Positions 17,668 through 26,211 of a DNA stretch of 64,000 bases are shown piece by piece. Numbering within the stretch: position 1 is the first letter of the stretch; each line of letters starts with the position of its first letter. The translations under genes and the position numbers were made by a program. The notes beneath the pieces are model-generated. The model had not been told where the DNA came from. It searched no databases and saw nothing but the letters and a program-made list of their open reading frames with translations. The DNA is from CAYWKS01 sp964458935. GTDB taxonomy: Bacteria; Planctomycetota; Phycisphaerae; Phycisphaerales; Zrk34. The DNA is taken from assembly GCA_964458935.1 (NCBI GenBank), contig CAYWKS010000012.1, forward strand, positions 1 to 64,000. The letters run 5' to 3'.

Positions 17668-19916
17668 CGCCATCCCACCCCCCGGCGCACGAACCACTCG
17701 ATCGACAGGAGCCCGACCGCCACGGCGATTGCCAGCACCCAGGGCCCACGTCGCTCGCCCCCGTCACGGCGCGTAGTCGGATTGATCTCGCGGCCGCGCA
17801 GCGCTTCCAGAAGTGGTTCGATATCGCCTGCCTCGAGCAAACGCCCGCCGCTGGCGCTGACCAGCGTGCGCAGCAGGTCAGGGCGTGCCACCGCGTGCTG
17901 GGCCTCATCTGCCGTCGCGGCGGCGCGGAATCTCGCCTCGACCTTATCGCCATCGGGGCTGGTGTACGTCACGCGATAGTCGCCGGGCGACCGGGGTGTG
18001 AACGCGACGGTGGCCCGCGTGGGATCAGACGGGTCGGCGGTGGGCGTGAACGCCTGCGCCCGGTCGCCTTCCCGGGTTACGCTCAAGGTTCCTCGCGCGT
18101 CGAGCAACGACGCGGCGGTGCGGTAGCGGCTCTGTATCACCAGCGTGACCGGCTGACCCACGGTGGCGTTGACCGGGGTCGCACGCACCGCGACGTCGGC
18201 GTCCCCGAGCAGTTGCTCGTCTCCGGCCGCGTAGCGCACCGCCGAGCTGATCAGCGTGCGGTACACCGCGCGGTAGGCATCAAGGCGCGGGGGCAGCATC
18301 GCCCACCGCCAAAGCCCTTCGGTGAGCAGCGCGACGACGCGGCCGGCCCCGACGCGGTGGCTGACCAACGCGGCCTGCTGCGGCGCGGCGTCGGGCCGAC
18401 CGCCGGACGGGGCCTGCCGCATGTGCACCACCGCCCCCGCCTTCTCGCCCACCACCCGCGTCGCCCCGGTCATCCGCGGCAAATCCCACGCGACCTGCGC
18501 GTCAGCCGGCATGCCCCGACGCAACATCAGCCGTTCGGCCGCCGCGTCGAACTGCAGAACCAGTGGCTCCACGAAACGCTCGCCCCAGTCGATCGGCGCC
18601 AGTGGCGCGATGTGCCCGGCCGCCACGGGATCGCCGTCGAACGGTCGCCCACGCGCCAGAAACAGTCCGCCCCCGCGCTCCGTCACGAATCGCCGCAGTT
18701 CCGCCGCACCATCGCCCGGCATCAGTCGCTGCACCCGCCTGCCCAGGATCACCACGTCGAACCGGCTCAGGCCCTGTTCGGTCAGCAGCGACGCCAGCGG
18801 CGTCGTTGGCTCACCGCGCCCGACGCCCTCCCGTGCCACGCGGCGCAGCCCTTCCGACATCGCCTGCACCACCGTCAGGTCCATCCGCCGGTCCGCCGAC
18901 AGCGCGTCGACCATGAACCGCGTATCCCAGGCGGGCTGCCCCTCGAGCAGCAGCACGCGGATGCGACGACCCAGGTAGTCGACCATGACGTGGGTGGTGT
19001 TGTCGGCTGTGTCGGCCTCGCCGTCGTGGGGTTCGACATTCAGCTCGTAGTGCACCTGTCGCGGCTCGCCGGGCCGCGGAACCAGCTCGGTCGCCAGCCG
19101 GGCGTGGCGCCGGCCGGCCGGCAGGATCGTGCTGAGCTCAGCCACCACAGCGCCATCGGCGCGGATCGTGACCTTGATGGGCATGGCCGCTGCGGTGTCG
19201 CGGCGTTGTACGATCGCAGTCAGCTCGACCGGCTCACCCTCGAAGACGCCGGCCGGTGTGGCGTAGGCGGCCAGCCGGACGTTCGCCGGTGCATCGGTCG
19301 AGCCCGCGGTCGCGGCGAACAGCGTCATGCCCCGGGCAGCGGCCCGCCGCCCGAGGTCCGCGAGCACGCGCGGGTCGTCCACGTCGGTCGCGGCGCCATC
19401 ACTGAGGATGAGCGCTGCGCCGGCGGCCTGCCCGAGAAGGTCCGACAGGCTGCGATGCAGGTTCGTCGCCGCCCCGTCGGCCGCGACGCCCCGCGGACCG
19501 CCGACGCGACGGAGCTGGGTGTCGAACGCATGCCATCGCACACCCGCAACCTCTTGCAGTCTCTGCAGCGCCGCGTCGTCGAGCCAGGCGTTCTTCACGC
19601 TGTCCAGCCGTGTCGCCGCGGCCGCGGCGTCCGCCTGCGCCATGCTCGCGGAAGTGTCCATGAGCACGTGCAGCGTCGGTTGGGTCTGGTCGTCGGCCTG
19701 CGCGGAGACGGGTTGGCGAACCGCAAGCAGCAGCGCGGCGGCGACACCCGCGATCGCCGCCACGCGCAACCCGGCGACCAGGATGCGCCACGCGCGGTGC
19801 GTGGCCGAGCGCCGCACGGTCAGCACGACCACCAGCGCGACCGCAGCGACGGCCGCCCCGACGATCAGCGTCGGCGGGCCGACCGGCTGCCACACGATGT
19901 GCAGGTGGTCGATCAT
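17664..19916 (-). CDS. VWA-domain membrane protein with glutamine-amidotransferase-like domain
   Basis: 750 aa. Two N-terminal membrane helices (~15-35, ~50-70), then a von Willebrand A domain whose MIDAS starts LMDTSASM (DxSxS) near residue 90. A beta-sandwich and a GATase1-like domain follow (~365-580, with FDVVILGRR and LRRFVTERGGGLFL), and a C-terminal membrane helix is at ~728-745. This architecture is the standard second large gene in planctomycete BatA operons. It presumably binds metal and partner proteins in the periplasm-like space. It is linked by ATGA overlaps on both sides. Confidence 0.82.
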   Translation of the reverse strand: MIDHLHIVWQPVGPPTLIVGAAVAAVALVVVLTVRRSATHRAWRILVAGLRVAAIAGVAAALLLAVRQPVSAQADDQTQPTLHVLMDTSASMAQADAAAAATRLDSVKNAWLDDAALQRLQEVAGVRWHAFDTQLRRVGGPRGVAADGAATNLHRSLSDLLGQAAGAALILSDGAATDVDDPRVLADLGRRAAARGMTLFAATAGSTDAPANVRLAAYATPAGVFEGEPVELTAIVQRRDTAAAMPIKVTIRADGAVVAELSTILPAGRRHARLATELVPRPGEPRQVHYELNVEPHDGEADTADNTTHVMVDYLGRRIRVLLLEGQPAWDTRFMVDALSADRRMDLTVVQAMSEGLRRVAREGVGRGEPTTPLASLLTEQGLSRFDVVILGRRVQRLMPGDGAAELRRFVTERGGGLFLARGRPFDGDPVAAGHIAPLAPIDWGERFVEPLVLQFDAAAERLMLRRGMPADAQVAWDLPRMTGATRVVGEKAGAVVHMRQAPSGGRPDAAPQQAALVSHRVGAGRVVALLTEGLWRWAMLPPRLDAYRAVYRTLISSAVRYAAGDEQLLGDADVAVRATPVNATVGQPVTLVIQSRYRTAASLLDARGTLSVTREGDRAQAFTPTADPSDPTRATVAFTPRSPGDYRVTYTSPDGDKVEARFRAAATADEAQHAVARPDLLRTLVSASGGRLLEAGDIEPLLEALRGREINPTTRRDGGERRGPWVLAIAVAVGLLSIEWFVRRGVGWR

Positions 19917-21973
19917 GCGGCCGCCCCCGCTTCGGCACGCAGGTCGACCGCCAACTCGTCGCGTGCCCGAGTCATGCGCCGCCTGCCGCCCGGTGCTGCG
20001 ACGAGTGTTTCCAAGACCACCAAGGCGAACGCGGCGGCGAGGCACGCCGGCCACAGGGCCCGCGCCGTATCGCCGGGCGATGCGGCGATGGCCGCGTCAG
20101 AGCGGCGCAGGCTGCGGGGGGCTTCATGGCCGGCCGCCGCGGTGGCGTGCGCCGACGCGGCGATCCGCAGGTCACTCTCCCGCGGGTCGATCAACACGGT
20201 CGCCGCGGCGATGACCCGGCCGGCGTCATCGATCACCCGATACACGCCCGGCCGATCGAACCGGGCACGCAGGGTTCGCCCGGCCTCCGTCACGCGAATG
20301 GTGGCGTCGATTGCACGGCCGTCGGGCGCGATGCATCGCCCGCCGCCGGTGTCGCCCGCCGCCGGCAGGTCGACCGTCGAGCGGGTTCCGGCGGTGATCG
20401 TCGCGGTGGTGGCTTGCGGGCGCAGCATCGCCAGCAGTTCGTGCACCAGCGCGACGAACGCTGAAGACCGGACCAGATCGCTGTCCGCCGGGTCGATCGA
20501 CGCGGCGAGATGGATCAGCGGCCCGCCGCCGGTGCGTTGGAGGGTCATGCCCGGCGTCTCGTCGGGCCACCGCGCGAACACCTCCGCCGCCCCGGTCTCC
20601 GTCGCCCGCCAGGTGCGGCCAAAGCTGACGTTCATCAGCGTGGCCAGCGCCTCGCCCTCGAAGGCACGCCACGGCGACTGCGACGGCTGAGCGGGCACAA
20701 GCGTTCGGCCATCCAGCGATGGCGCGGCGTCGTACAGCGGGCCGATGTGCCAGCGCCCCGCGCCCCGGTCGACCCTCTGCCGCACCTCGTGGTCGGGACG
20801 CGTGAGCGTAATGAACACGTCGATGGGCACGGCCGGAGCGGCCGTGCCGCGGCTTATCGGTGTCACGTCGTACACGCCGGCGTCGCCGGGACTGACGGCG
20901 CGATGCAGGTAATACGCCGGCTCGTCGGGGTCGTCGATGCGAACGCCTGGTTCAGTGACAATTCCCACGCGGTAGCGTTCGCGCGGCCGGGCCATCAGGG
21001 CCACACGATCGTCGAGCGTGAAGGCGTCGGGCTCCGCAAGCCGCGCCGCAAGCTCGACCGGCTCGCCGGTGTCGAAGCGGACGGGCTGGGCGATGGTCGC
21101 TCGGCCGCCGGCCTCGACGGTCAGACGCTGCGCCACGGACCCGAACGGCCCGTCGATGATGACCCGTGCATCACGCTGCGTATTGCTGTGGTTGACCACG
21201 TCGACGCTGAAGGTGCTGGCCCGACCGATGATCGGTCGCGTCGGGTCGAGTCGCGGCTCGGCCAATGCCATGTTGTCCGCGGGCAGGTCCGCGCCCACAT
21301 GGTGCACGATGGGGCGCACCGGCCCGGCCGCGGCGTCGAGGGCGCCGACACGGCTCGTCGCCTGGGCGTCGGTGAAGACGTGCACGCTCGTCGCTTCGGC
21401 ATGGACGGCGGCGACGGTCGCGGCCAGGTCGACGTACCCAAAGCCCGGCTCCACGGACGTCAAGGCCTCGGCCAGTGCATCGAATCGCGCGGTCGGCTGC
21501 GGCCAGACGCGCTGCGGCGCATCGCCGGCGACGACCACCGTGGCCTGCGCCGCGGAGCCCTGCAAGCTGCGAAGCACGCGCTGAGCTTCGTCGACGGCCT
21601 GCCGGAACAGCGGGCGGCCCCGTACCGCGCGGCGCATCGACGCCGATCCGTCCAGAACCAGCAACACGCTCGATTCGCCGGGGTCTGCGGGCGCCGCGGA
21701 AGCTTGCGCACCGGTCCGCCAGATCGGTTGCGCCAGCGCCAGGACCAGCAGGGCCACCACGGCGCAACGCAGCAGCATGAGCACCCGGTCACGCCACAGG
21801 TGGCGGCGGCTGATGCGGTGCTGGGCTTCGAGGACCAGGCGGATGGAACTGAACATCGCCGGCGGGCCGCTGCGCTGTGACCACAGGTGCGCCGCGACCG
21901 GCAGCGCGACCGCGGCCAAGCCCGCCAGCGCGCCCGGCTGCACCCAATCGATCGCCGCCAGTCCGCTGTGCAT
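19913..21973 (-). CDS. BatA-type protein: BatA N-terminal region plus VWA domain
   Basis: 686 aa. It begins with the BatA signature: WVQPGALAGLAAVALPVAAHLWSQ (read as two pieces), the motif around MFSSIRLVLEA, and a second helix LLRCAVVALLVLALAQP. A VWA domain follows, with DxSxS in LDGSASM (~95), and long extracytoplasmic beta domains. A C-terminal membrane helix lies at ~640-660. It is first of four coupled genes. No MoxR ATPase or DUF58 gene, the usual partners, lies upstream: a divergent kinase gene is there instead. Confidence 0.85.
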   Translation of the reverse strand: MHSGLAAIDWVQPGALAGLAAVALPVAAHLWSQRSGPPAMFSSIRLVLEAQHRISRRHLWRDRVLMLLRCAVVALLVLALAQPIWRTGAQASAAPADPGESSVLLVLDGSASMRRAVRGRPLFRQAVDEAQRVLRSLQGSAAQATVVVAGDAPQRVWPQPTARFDALAEALTSVEPGFGYVDLAATVAAVHAEATSVHVFTDAQATSRVGALDAAAGPVRPIVHHVGADLPADNMALAEPRLDPTRPIIGRASTFSVDVVNHSNTQRDARVIIDGPFGSVAQRLTVEAGGRATIAQPVRFDTGEPVELAARLAEPDAFTLDDRVALMARPRERYRVGIVTEPGVRIDDPDEPAYYLHRAVSPGDAGVYDVTPISRGTAAPAVPIDVFITLTRPDHEVRQRVDRGAGRWHIGPLYDAAPSLDGRTLVPAQPSQSPWRAFEGEALATLMNVSFGRTWRATETGAAEVFARWPDETPGMTLQRTGGGPLIHLAASIDPADSDLVRSSAFVALVHELLAMLRPQATTATITAGTRSTVDLPAAGDTGGGRCIAPDGRAIDATIRVTEAGRTLRARFDRPGVYRVIDDAGRVIAAATVLIDPRESDLRIAASAHATAAAGHEAPRSLRRSDAAIAASPGDTARALWPACLAAAFALVVLETLVAAPGGRRRMTRARDELAVDLRAEAGAAA

Positions 21974-22025
21974 GCATCGGATTGTACTGCCGCGGCGGGG
22001 CGGTTCGTTCGCACGGCCGGCCGAT

Positions 22026-22053
22026 TTGCGGATGTCCCGGGCTGTGGTACGCT
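22026..22053 (+). promoter_or_regulatory. Sigma70-like promoter for the PfkB kinase gene
   Basis: -35 TTGCGG (22026-22031), 16-nt spacer, -10 TACGCT (22048-22053), predicted start ~22060. It sits in the 151-bp divergent spacer between the BatA and PfkB genes. Confidence 0.5.
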
Positions 22054-22124
22054 CAGCCGCCGGGCGTGCTGAGGCGGGCAACGTCCCGGTCACGCCGCGG
22101 CCCACGCCCCGGAGTTGGCCATCC

Positions 22125-23279
22125 ATGACCGATCGATCCGCTATCCTGAAGAGTGCCGCCGCCCACCTGAGGCAGTGCAAGCCCCGGCTCGCCGACCAGC
22201 CGGTCACCATCGGTTTCGACGGGTTTGTCGACGCCATCATCGACGTGGTGGACAAGCGCCGGGGCGTGGATGAGTACACGCCGGTCAAGACGATCGAGCA
22301 GTTCAGCCGCCGAATCGCGGACGCGGCGGGCTTCAGCGCCAACTACGAGCTGGTCGTCAAGCGCCAGAAGCTGGGCGGCAACGGCCCGATCATGGCCAAC
22401 GCCCTGGTGGAGTTCGGCCTGCCGGTGACTTATATCGGCGCACTGGGCCGGCCCGAGCTCCACCCGGTGTTCCGGGACTTCGCCGGGCGAGCCGAATGCC
22501 ATTCGGTCAGCGAGCCGGGCTACACCGACTGCCTGGAGTTCACCGACGGCAAGCTGATGTTCGGCAAGCACGCGAGCCTTCGCGACGTGAATCCGGCCGA
22601 GATCGACGCGGTGATCGGCGCTGCAGGATTTGCACGCATCGTCAGCGACTGCCGGCTGCTGGGCATGGTCAACTGGACGATGCTCACCGGCGCCAGCGAC
22701 ATCTGGCGGCGGCTGGTGGACGACGTGCTGCCGCGGACCACGCGGCGGCAACTGCTGTTCATCGACCTGTGCGACCCGGAGAAGCGGACGACCGAGGACC
22801 TGACCGGGGCGCTGGACCTGCTGGGCGAGATGCAGGCCCACGCCGACGTGGTGCTCGGCGTCAACCTCCGGGAGTCGGTCCAGGTGGCGCGGGTGCTGGA
22901 CATCGATCCGACAGACGACCCGGCGGGCATGCTCGCCGACCTCGCCGCGGCCATCCGCGAGTCGCTGGCGATCCATGGCGTGGTCGTTCATCCCCGTCAC
23001 TCGGCCGCCGCGGCGATCCGCGCCGGTGAAGGCGTCGAGACCGGGCACGTGAGTGCGGCCTTCACGCGGACGCCCCGGCTGAGCACCGGCGCCGGCGACA
23101 ACTTCAACGCGGGGTTCTGCGTCGGACTGCTGGCCGACCTGCCCGTCGCCGAGTGCGTGGCGCTGGCCAACGCCGCCAGCGGCTTCTATGTCCGCGAGGC
23201 CCGCTCGGGCAGCCTCGACGAGATCGCCGAGTTCTGCCAGGCGATGCCGGAGCCCGAACCGGTCGACGGCACGGGGTAA
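22125..23279 (+). CDS. PfkB-family carbohydrate kinase
   Basis: 384 aa, somewhat longer than typical ribokinases. It starts at an ATG with GGAG 10 nt upstream. N-terminal GFDGFVDAIIDVV, the GGNGPIMANALVEFG stretch (sugar-binding GGN/ANxA motif) and the C-terminal anion-hole STGAGDNFNAGF identify the family. The usual DTGAGD Asp before the motif is Ser here, while the catalytic Asp in GAGD is present. It phosphorylates a sugar or nucleoside with ATP. Fructose would fit the sucrose genes at 0.6-4 kb, but that is only a guess. Confidence 0.82.
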   Translation: MTDRSAILKSAAAHLRQCKPRLADQPVTIGFDGFVDAIIDVVDKRRGVDEYTPVKTIEQFSRRIADAAGFSANYELVVKRQKLGGNGPIMANALVEFGLPVTYIGALGRPELHPVFRDFAGRAECHSVSEPGYTDCLEFTDGKLMFGKHASLRDVNPAEIDAVIGAAGFARIVSDCRLLGMVNWTMLTGASDIWRRLVDDVLPRTTRRQLLFIDLCDPEKRTTEDLTGALDLLGEMQAHADVVLGVNLRESVQVARVLDIDPTDDPAGMLADLAAAIRESLAIHGVVVHPRHSAAAAIRAGEGVETGHVSAAFTRTPRLSTGAGDNFNAGFCVGLLADLPVAECVALANAASGFYVREARSGSLDEIAEFCQAMPEPEPVDGTG

Positions 23280-23323
23280 GTGACAGAACCGGCGGCGGGC
23301 GAGGCGATCCGGCGCCATTTCTC

Positions 23324-23353
23324 TTGACCGCGGTAAGGCGATACAAATATCCT
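23324..23353 (+). promoter_or_regulatory. Sigma70-like promoter for the DUF362 gene
   Basis: -35 TTGACC (23324-23329), 18-nt spacer, -10 TATCCT (23348-23353), predicted start ~23360, about 45 nt before the DUF362 ATG, which has an AGGAGAT ribosome binding site. Confidence 0.65.
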
Positions 23354-23405
23354 GATTGGCGGGCGGTGTTCGCCTCTGTCCACGCCCGGCACAGGAGATG
23401 CCCCG

Positions 23406-24320
23406 ATGATCGATCGCCGTCACTTTCTGCAGCAGGTCGCCGCGTGGTCGGCCGGGACGATGCTCACCGTGCCGATGCTCGACCTGTCGGTGGCGCGGGG
23501 CGAGCCGGCGGCGGAAAGCGTGCTCGCCGTGGCCCGGGGCAAGTCGTACGCCGGGCTGGTCGACCAGGCCATCCAGGCGCTCGGCGGGATGGCGATGTTC
23601 GTCCGCCGCGGCGACAAGGTGGTGGTCAAACCCAACATCGGCTGGGACCGCACGCCCGAGCAGGCGGCCAACACGCACCCCGACGTGGTCAAGGCGCTGG
23701 TCGCCCTGGCTCTTAAGGCCGGCGCCAAGCAGGTGCTCGTGTTCGACCGGTCGTGCAATGACGAGCGGCGGACGTACGCCAACAGCGGCATCGCGGCGGC
23801 GGTCGAGTCGCTCGGCGACGAGCGGGCCCGGTGGAAGTACGTCGATCGCCGGCTGTTCGCGCCCGTCGACCTCCGCAACGGCAAGGCGATGAAACGCTGG
23901 GAGCTGTACCGCGAGGCGCTCGAGGCCGACTGCTACATCAACTGCCCGGTCGCCAAGCATCACAGCCTCACACGCCTGACGCTGGGGCTGAAGAACGTGA
24001 TGGGCGTGTGCGGCGGTTCGCGGGGCAAGATCCACCAGGACATCGCCGAGAAGCTGGCGGACCTCAACCAGGTCGTCGCGCCGACGCTGACGGTGATCGA
24101 CGCGACGCGGGTCCTGCTCCGGCACGGTCCATCCGGCGGCAACCTCCAGGACGTGGAGATCAAGGACACGGTGATCGCTTCGCCGGACATCGTGGCGGCC
24201 GACGCGTACGCCACCACGCTGTTCGGGCTGAAGCCCGAGCAGATCGGCCCGACGGTGGCCGCGGCGAAGCGCGGGCTGGGGCAGATGGATTTGAGCAAGG
24301 TCCGCGTCGTTGCGGCGTGA
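23406..24320 (+). CDS. DUF362 protein with twin-arginine-like signal
   Basis: 304 aa. The N-terminus MIDRRHFLQQVAAWSAG is a Tat-type signal (RR-x-FL followed by a hydrophobic stretch), so the protein is likely exported folded. The DUF362 core is recognisable from VVVKPNIGWDRTPEQAANTHP, FDRSCNDERRTY, DCYINCPVAKHHS and LKNVMGVCGG. DUF362 proteins are of unknown function and often accompany or are fused to 4Fe-4S ferredoxin domains. Here a ferredoxin/membrane protein follows 33 bp later, so the two probably form a redox unit. Confidence 0.85.
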   Translation: MIDRRHFLQQVAAWSAGTMLTVPMLDLSVARGEPAAESVLAVARGKSYAGLVDQAIQALGGMAMFVRRGDKVVVKPNIGWDRTPEQAANTHPDVVKALVALALKAGAKQVLVFDRSCNDERRTYANSGIAAAVESLGDERARWKYVDRRLFAPVDLRNGKAMKRWELYREALEADCYINCPVAKHHSLTRLTLGLKNVMGVCGGSRGKIHQDIAEKLADLNQVVAPTLTVIDATRVLLRHGPSGGNLQDVEIKDTVIASPDIVAADAYATTLFGLKPEQIGPTVAAAKRGLGQMDLSKVRVVAA

Positions 24321-24353
24321 CGCCACGACCGCGGGCCCAGGCAGTGGGCCGCC

Positions 24354-26000
24354 ATGAAACAGCCGATCGGACTTTCCTGGCGCGGGTGGCGCAGGGCCAG
24401 CCAACTGGCGTTCCTGCTGCTGTTCCTGGCGCTGTTCCGGGCGACCGAGTACGGCGCGGGCGCGGAGCACGGCTCGTCGCTGGGGTTCTGGTTCCAGATC
24501 GACCCGCTGGTCGGCGCGACCACGATGCTCGCGGCGAAGTCGGTCATCGTCGCGCTGCTCCCGGCGCTGGTGCTGGTGGCCATGACGCTGGTGCTGGGGC
24601 GGTTCTTCTGCGGGTGGGTCTGCCCGCTGGGCACGCTGCTGGACGTGGCGTCGCGGCTGGTACGGCCGATCGCCAAACGCACGCGGAAGCTGCTGCACCT
24701 GACCAGCCGGCGGCTTCGCGTGGTCAAGTACTTCCTGCTGGCGGTGCTGGTCGTCCTGGCGGTGTTCAACGTCATGCTCGTGGGTTGGTTCGATCCGTTC
24801 GCCCTGCTGTATCGCGGTCTGGCGCTGGCGATCGATCCGTACCTGGCGCAGAGCGCCGATGATGTGTTCGGGAAGCTGTACCTCGACGGGCCGGCCTGGG
24901 TGACGCGGGTGAGCGAGCCGACGTACGCGTTTCTGGATGCGCACGTCTTGCCGTACCAGCGAGCAAGTTTCCTCTGGGCGAGCGTGGCCGGCGGGATGCT
25001 GGGTGCGATCTTCCTGCTGGAGTTGGCCGAGCGGCGTTTCTGGTGCCGCAACCTGTGCCCGCTCGGGGCGTTGTACGGGCTGCTGGGGCGTTATTCGCTG
25101 TTGCGGCGGTTCCCGGTGAAGGTATGCAGCGGGTGCGGCGAGTGCGGTGAGTTCTGCCGCATGGGCGCGTTCGACGCGCGGGGACGCTTCGAGCCGGACG
25201 CGTGCAACCTGTGCATGGATTGCGTGGGTCGCTGCCCGCAGGGCATCGCGTCGTTCGGGACGAAGCGGGTGCGTGCGGAGCCGGCGCCGCTGCAACCGTC
25301 GCGGCGGCTGTTCCTCACCGCGGCGGTCACGGGCGTGGCCGTTCCGCTGATCTGCCGGTCTGCGTCGGCCGTGACGGGGCGTCGCGCCGGGGCCAAGGTG
25401 CTGCGGCCGCCGGGCGCGGTCGCGGGCGAACGTTTCGTGGACCTGTGCATCCGCTGCGGCGAGTGCCTGAAGGTGTGCCCGACGAGCGCGTTGCAGCCGA
25501 CGTTGCTGGAGGCGGGCTGGGAGTCGATGTTCTCGCCGCGGGTTGTCCCGCGGATGGGGTATTGTGAGTACAACTGCACGCTGTGCGGCGAGGTGTGCCC
25601 GAGCGGGGCGATCGAGGCCTTGACCGCCGCGGCGAAGCAGCAGCCCGACCGTCGGATCGGGATCGCCGAGTTCGACCACGACCGGTGCATGCCGTGGGCA
25701 ACCAATGAGCCGTGCATCTGCTGCGAGGAGATGTGCCCGGTGCCGGACAAGGCGATTCGGCTGGAGCGGGTGTGGGTGCAGGACGCCGAGGGGCAATGGA
25801 TCGGGTTGGATCGGCCGTACGTGTGTGAATCGCGTTGCATCGGATGCGGGGTCTGCGAGCACGCGTGTCCGCTGGACGGCGAGGCGGGGATTCGCGTGAG
25901 CGTGCGAACCGAACCGAAGCCGGGCCGGCGAGGGCACGGCCGGCGCCGCGGCGCCGGGCGCGACGCGGGCCAGCGCCGCGACAACGATCTGCCGTATTGA
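24354..26000 (+). CDS. NapH/MauN-NapG/MauM-like fused membrane 4Fe-4S protein
   Basis: 548 aa. The N-terminal half is NapH-like: membrane helices at ~15-35, 60-85, 125-145 and 205-225, with RFFCGWVCPLG and FWCRNLCPLGA, then two CxxCxxCxxxC motifs (C258-C268 and C284-C294). At ~316-340 there is an internal twin-arginine-like signal, SRRLFLTAAVTGVAVPLI. The C-terminal half is NapG/MauM-like with four further Cys-rich clusters (IRCGECLKVCP, TLCGEVCP, CICCEEMCP, CIGCGVCEHACP). It should carry electrons from the membrane quinone pool to an extracytoplasmic acceptor, perhaps DUF362. The start has no good ribosome binding site. Confidence 0.82.
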   Translation: MKQPIGLSWRGWRRASQLAFLLLFLALFRATEYGAGAEHGSSLGFWFQIDPLVGATTMLAAKSVIVALLPALVLVAMTLVLGRFFCGWVCPLGTLLDVASRLVRPIAKRTRKLLHLTSRRLRVVKYFLLAVLVVLAVFNVMLVGWFDPFALLYRGLALAIDPYLAQSADDVFGKLYLDGPAWVTRVSEPTYAFLDAHVLPYQRASFLWASVAGGMLGAIFLLELAERRFWCRNLCPLGALYGLLGRYSLLRRFPVKVCSGCGECGEFCRMGAFDARGRFEPDACNLCMDCVGRCPQGIASFGTKRVRAEPAPLQPSRRLFLTAAVTGVAVPLICRSASAVTGRRAGAKVLRPPGAVAGERFVDLCIRCGECLKVCPTSALQPTLLEAGWESMFSPRVVPRMGYCEYNCTLCGEVCPSGAIEALTAAAKQQPDRRIGIAEFDHDRCMPWATNEPCICCEEMCPVPDKAIRLERVWVQDAEGQWIGLDRPYVCESRCIGCGVCEHACPLDGEAGIRVSVRTEPKPGRRGHGRRRGAGRDAGQRRDNDLPY

Positions 26001-26095
26001 ATCGCGCTCTTCACTCAGGCCCGGACACGGGTCGTATATGCGATAACACCGGATGAAGCGGCAAACGACGGGCGCGTGCGCCCGGGGAGGTCGTG

Positions 26096-26128
26096 TGTCC
26101 GCCCACCGCCTTGCCCCCGGGGCGGACA
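26096..26128. repeat. Inverted repeat TGTCCGCCC/GGGCGGACA between convergent genes
   Basis: Arms at 26096-26104 and 26120-26128 with a 15-nt loop. The octamer TGTCCGCC recurs at 26178-26185. No T-tract follows on either strand, so it is not a clear intrinsic terminator. The rest of 26001-26211 shows nothing I can name. Confidence 0.45.
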
Positions 26129-26211
26129 TGGTATGTAAGCGTGTTATTCAGTTGTGTTTACGATTCTTCGCGGGGCGTGTCCGCCGTTGGCCTGCCGGTC
26201 ATCGCGGCGGG

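Noticed and set aside
17235..20690. A 1151-codon plus-strand frame opposite the VWA operon
   Set aside because: Same reason: shadow of two coupled minus-strand genes, Arg/Pro/Ala-rich, no motif.
22053..26129. A 1358-codon open frame on the minus strand opposite the PfkB, DUF362 and ferredoxin genes
   Set aside because: It is antisense to three well-supported genes, its composition is the Arg/His/Pro-rich pattern of a GC-rich shadow frame, and it contains no domain.
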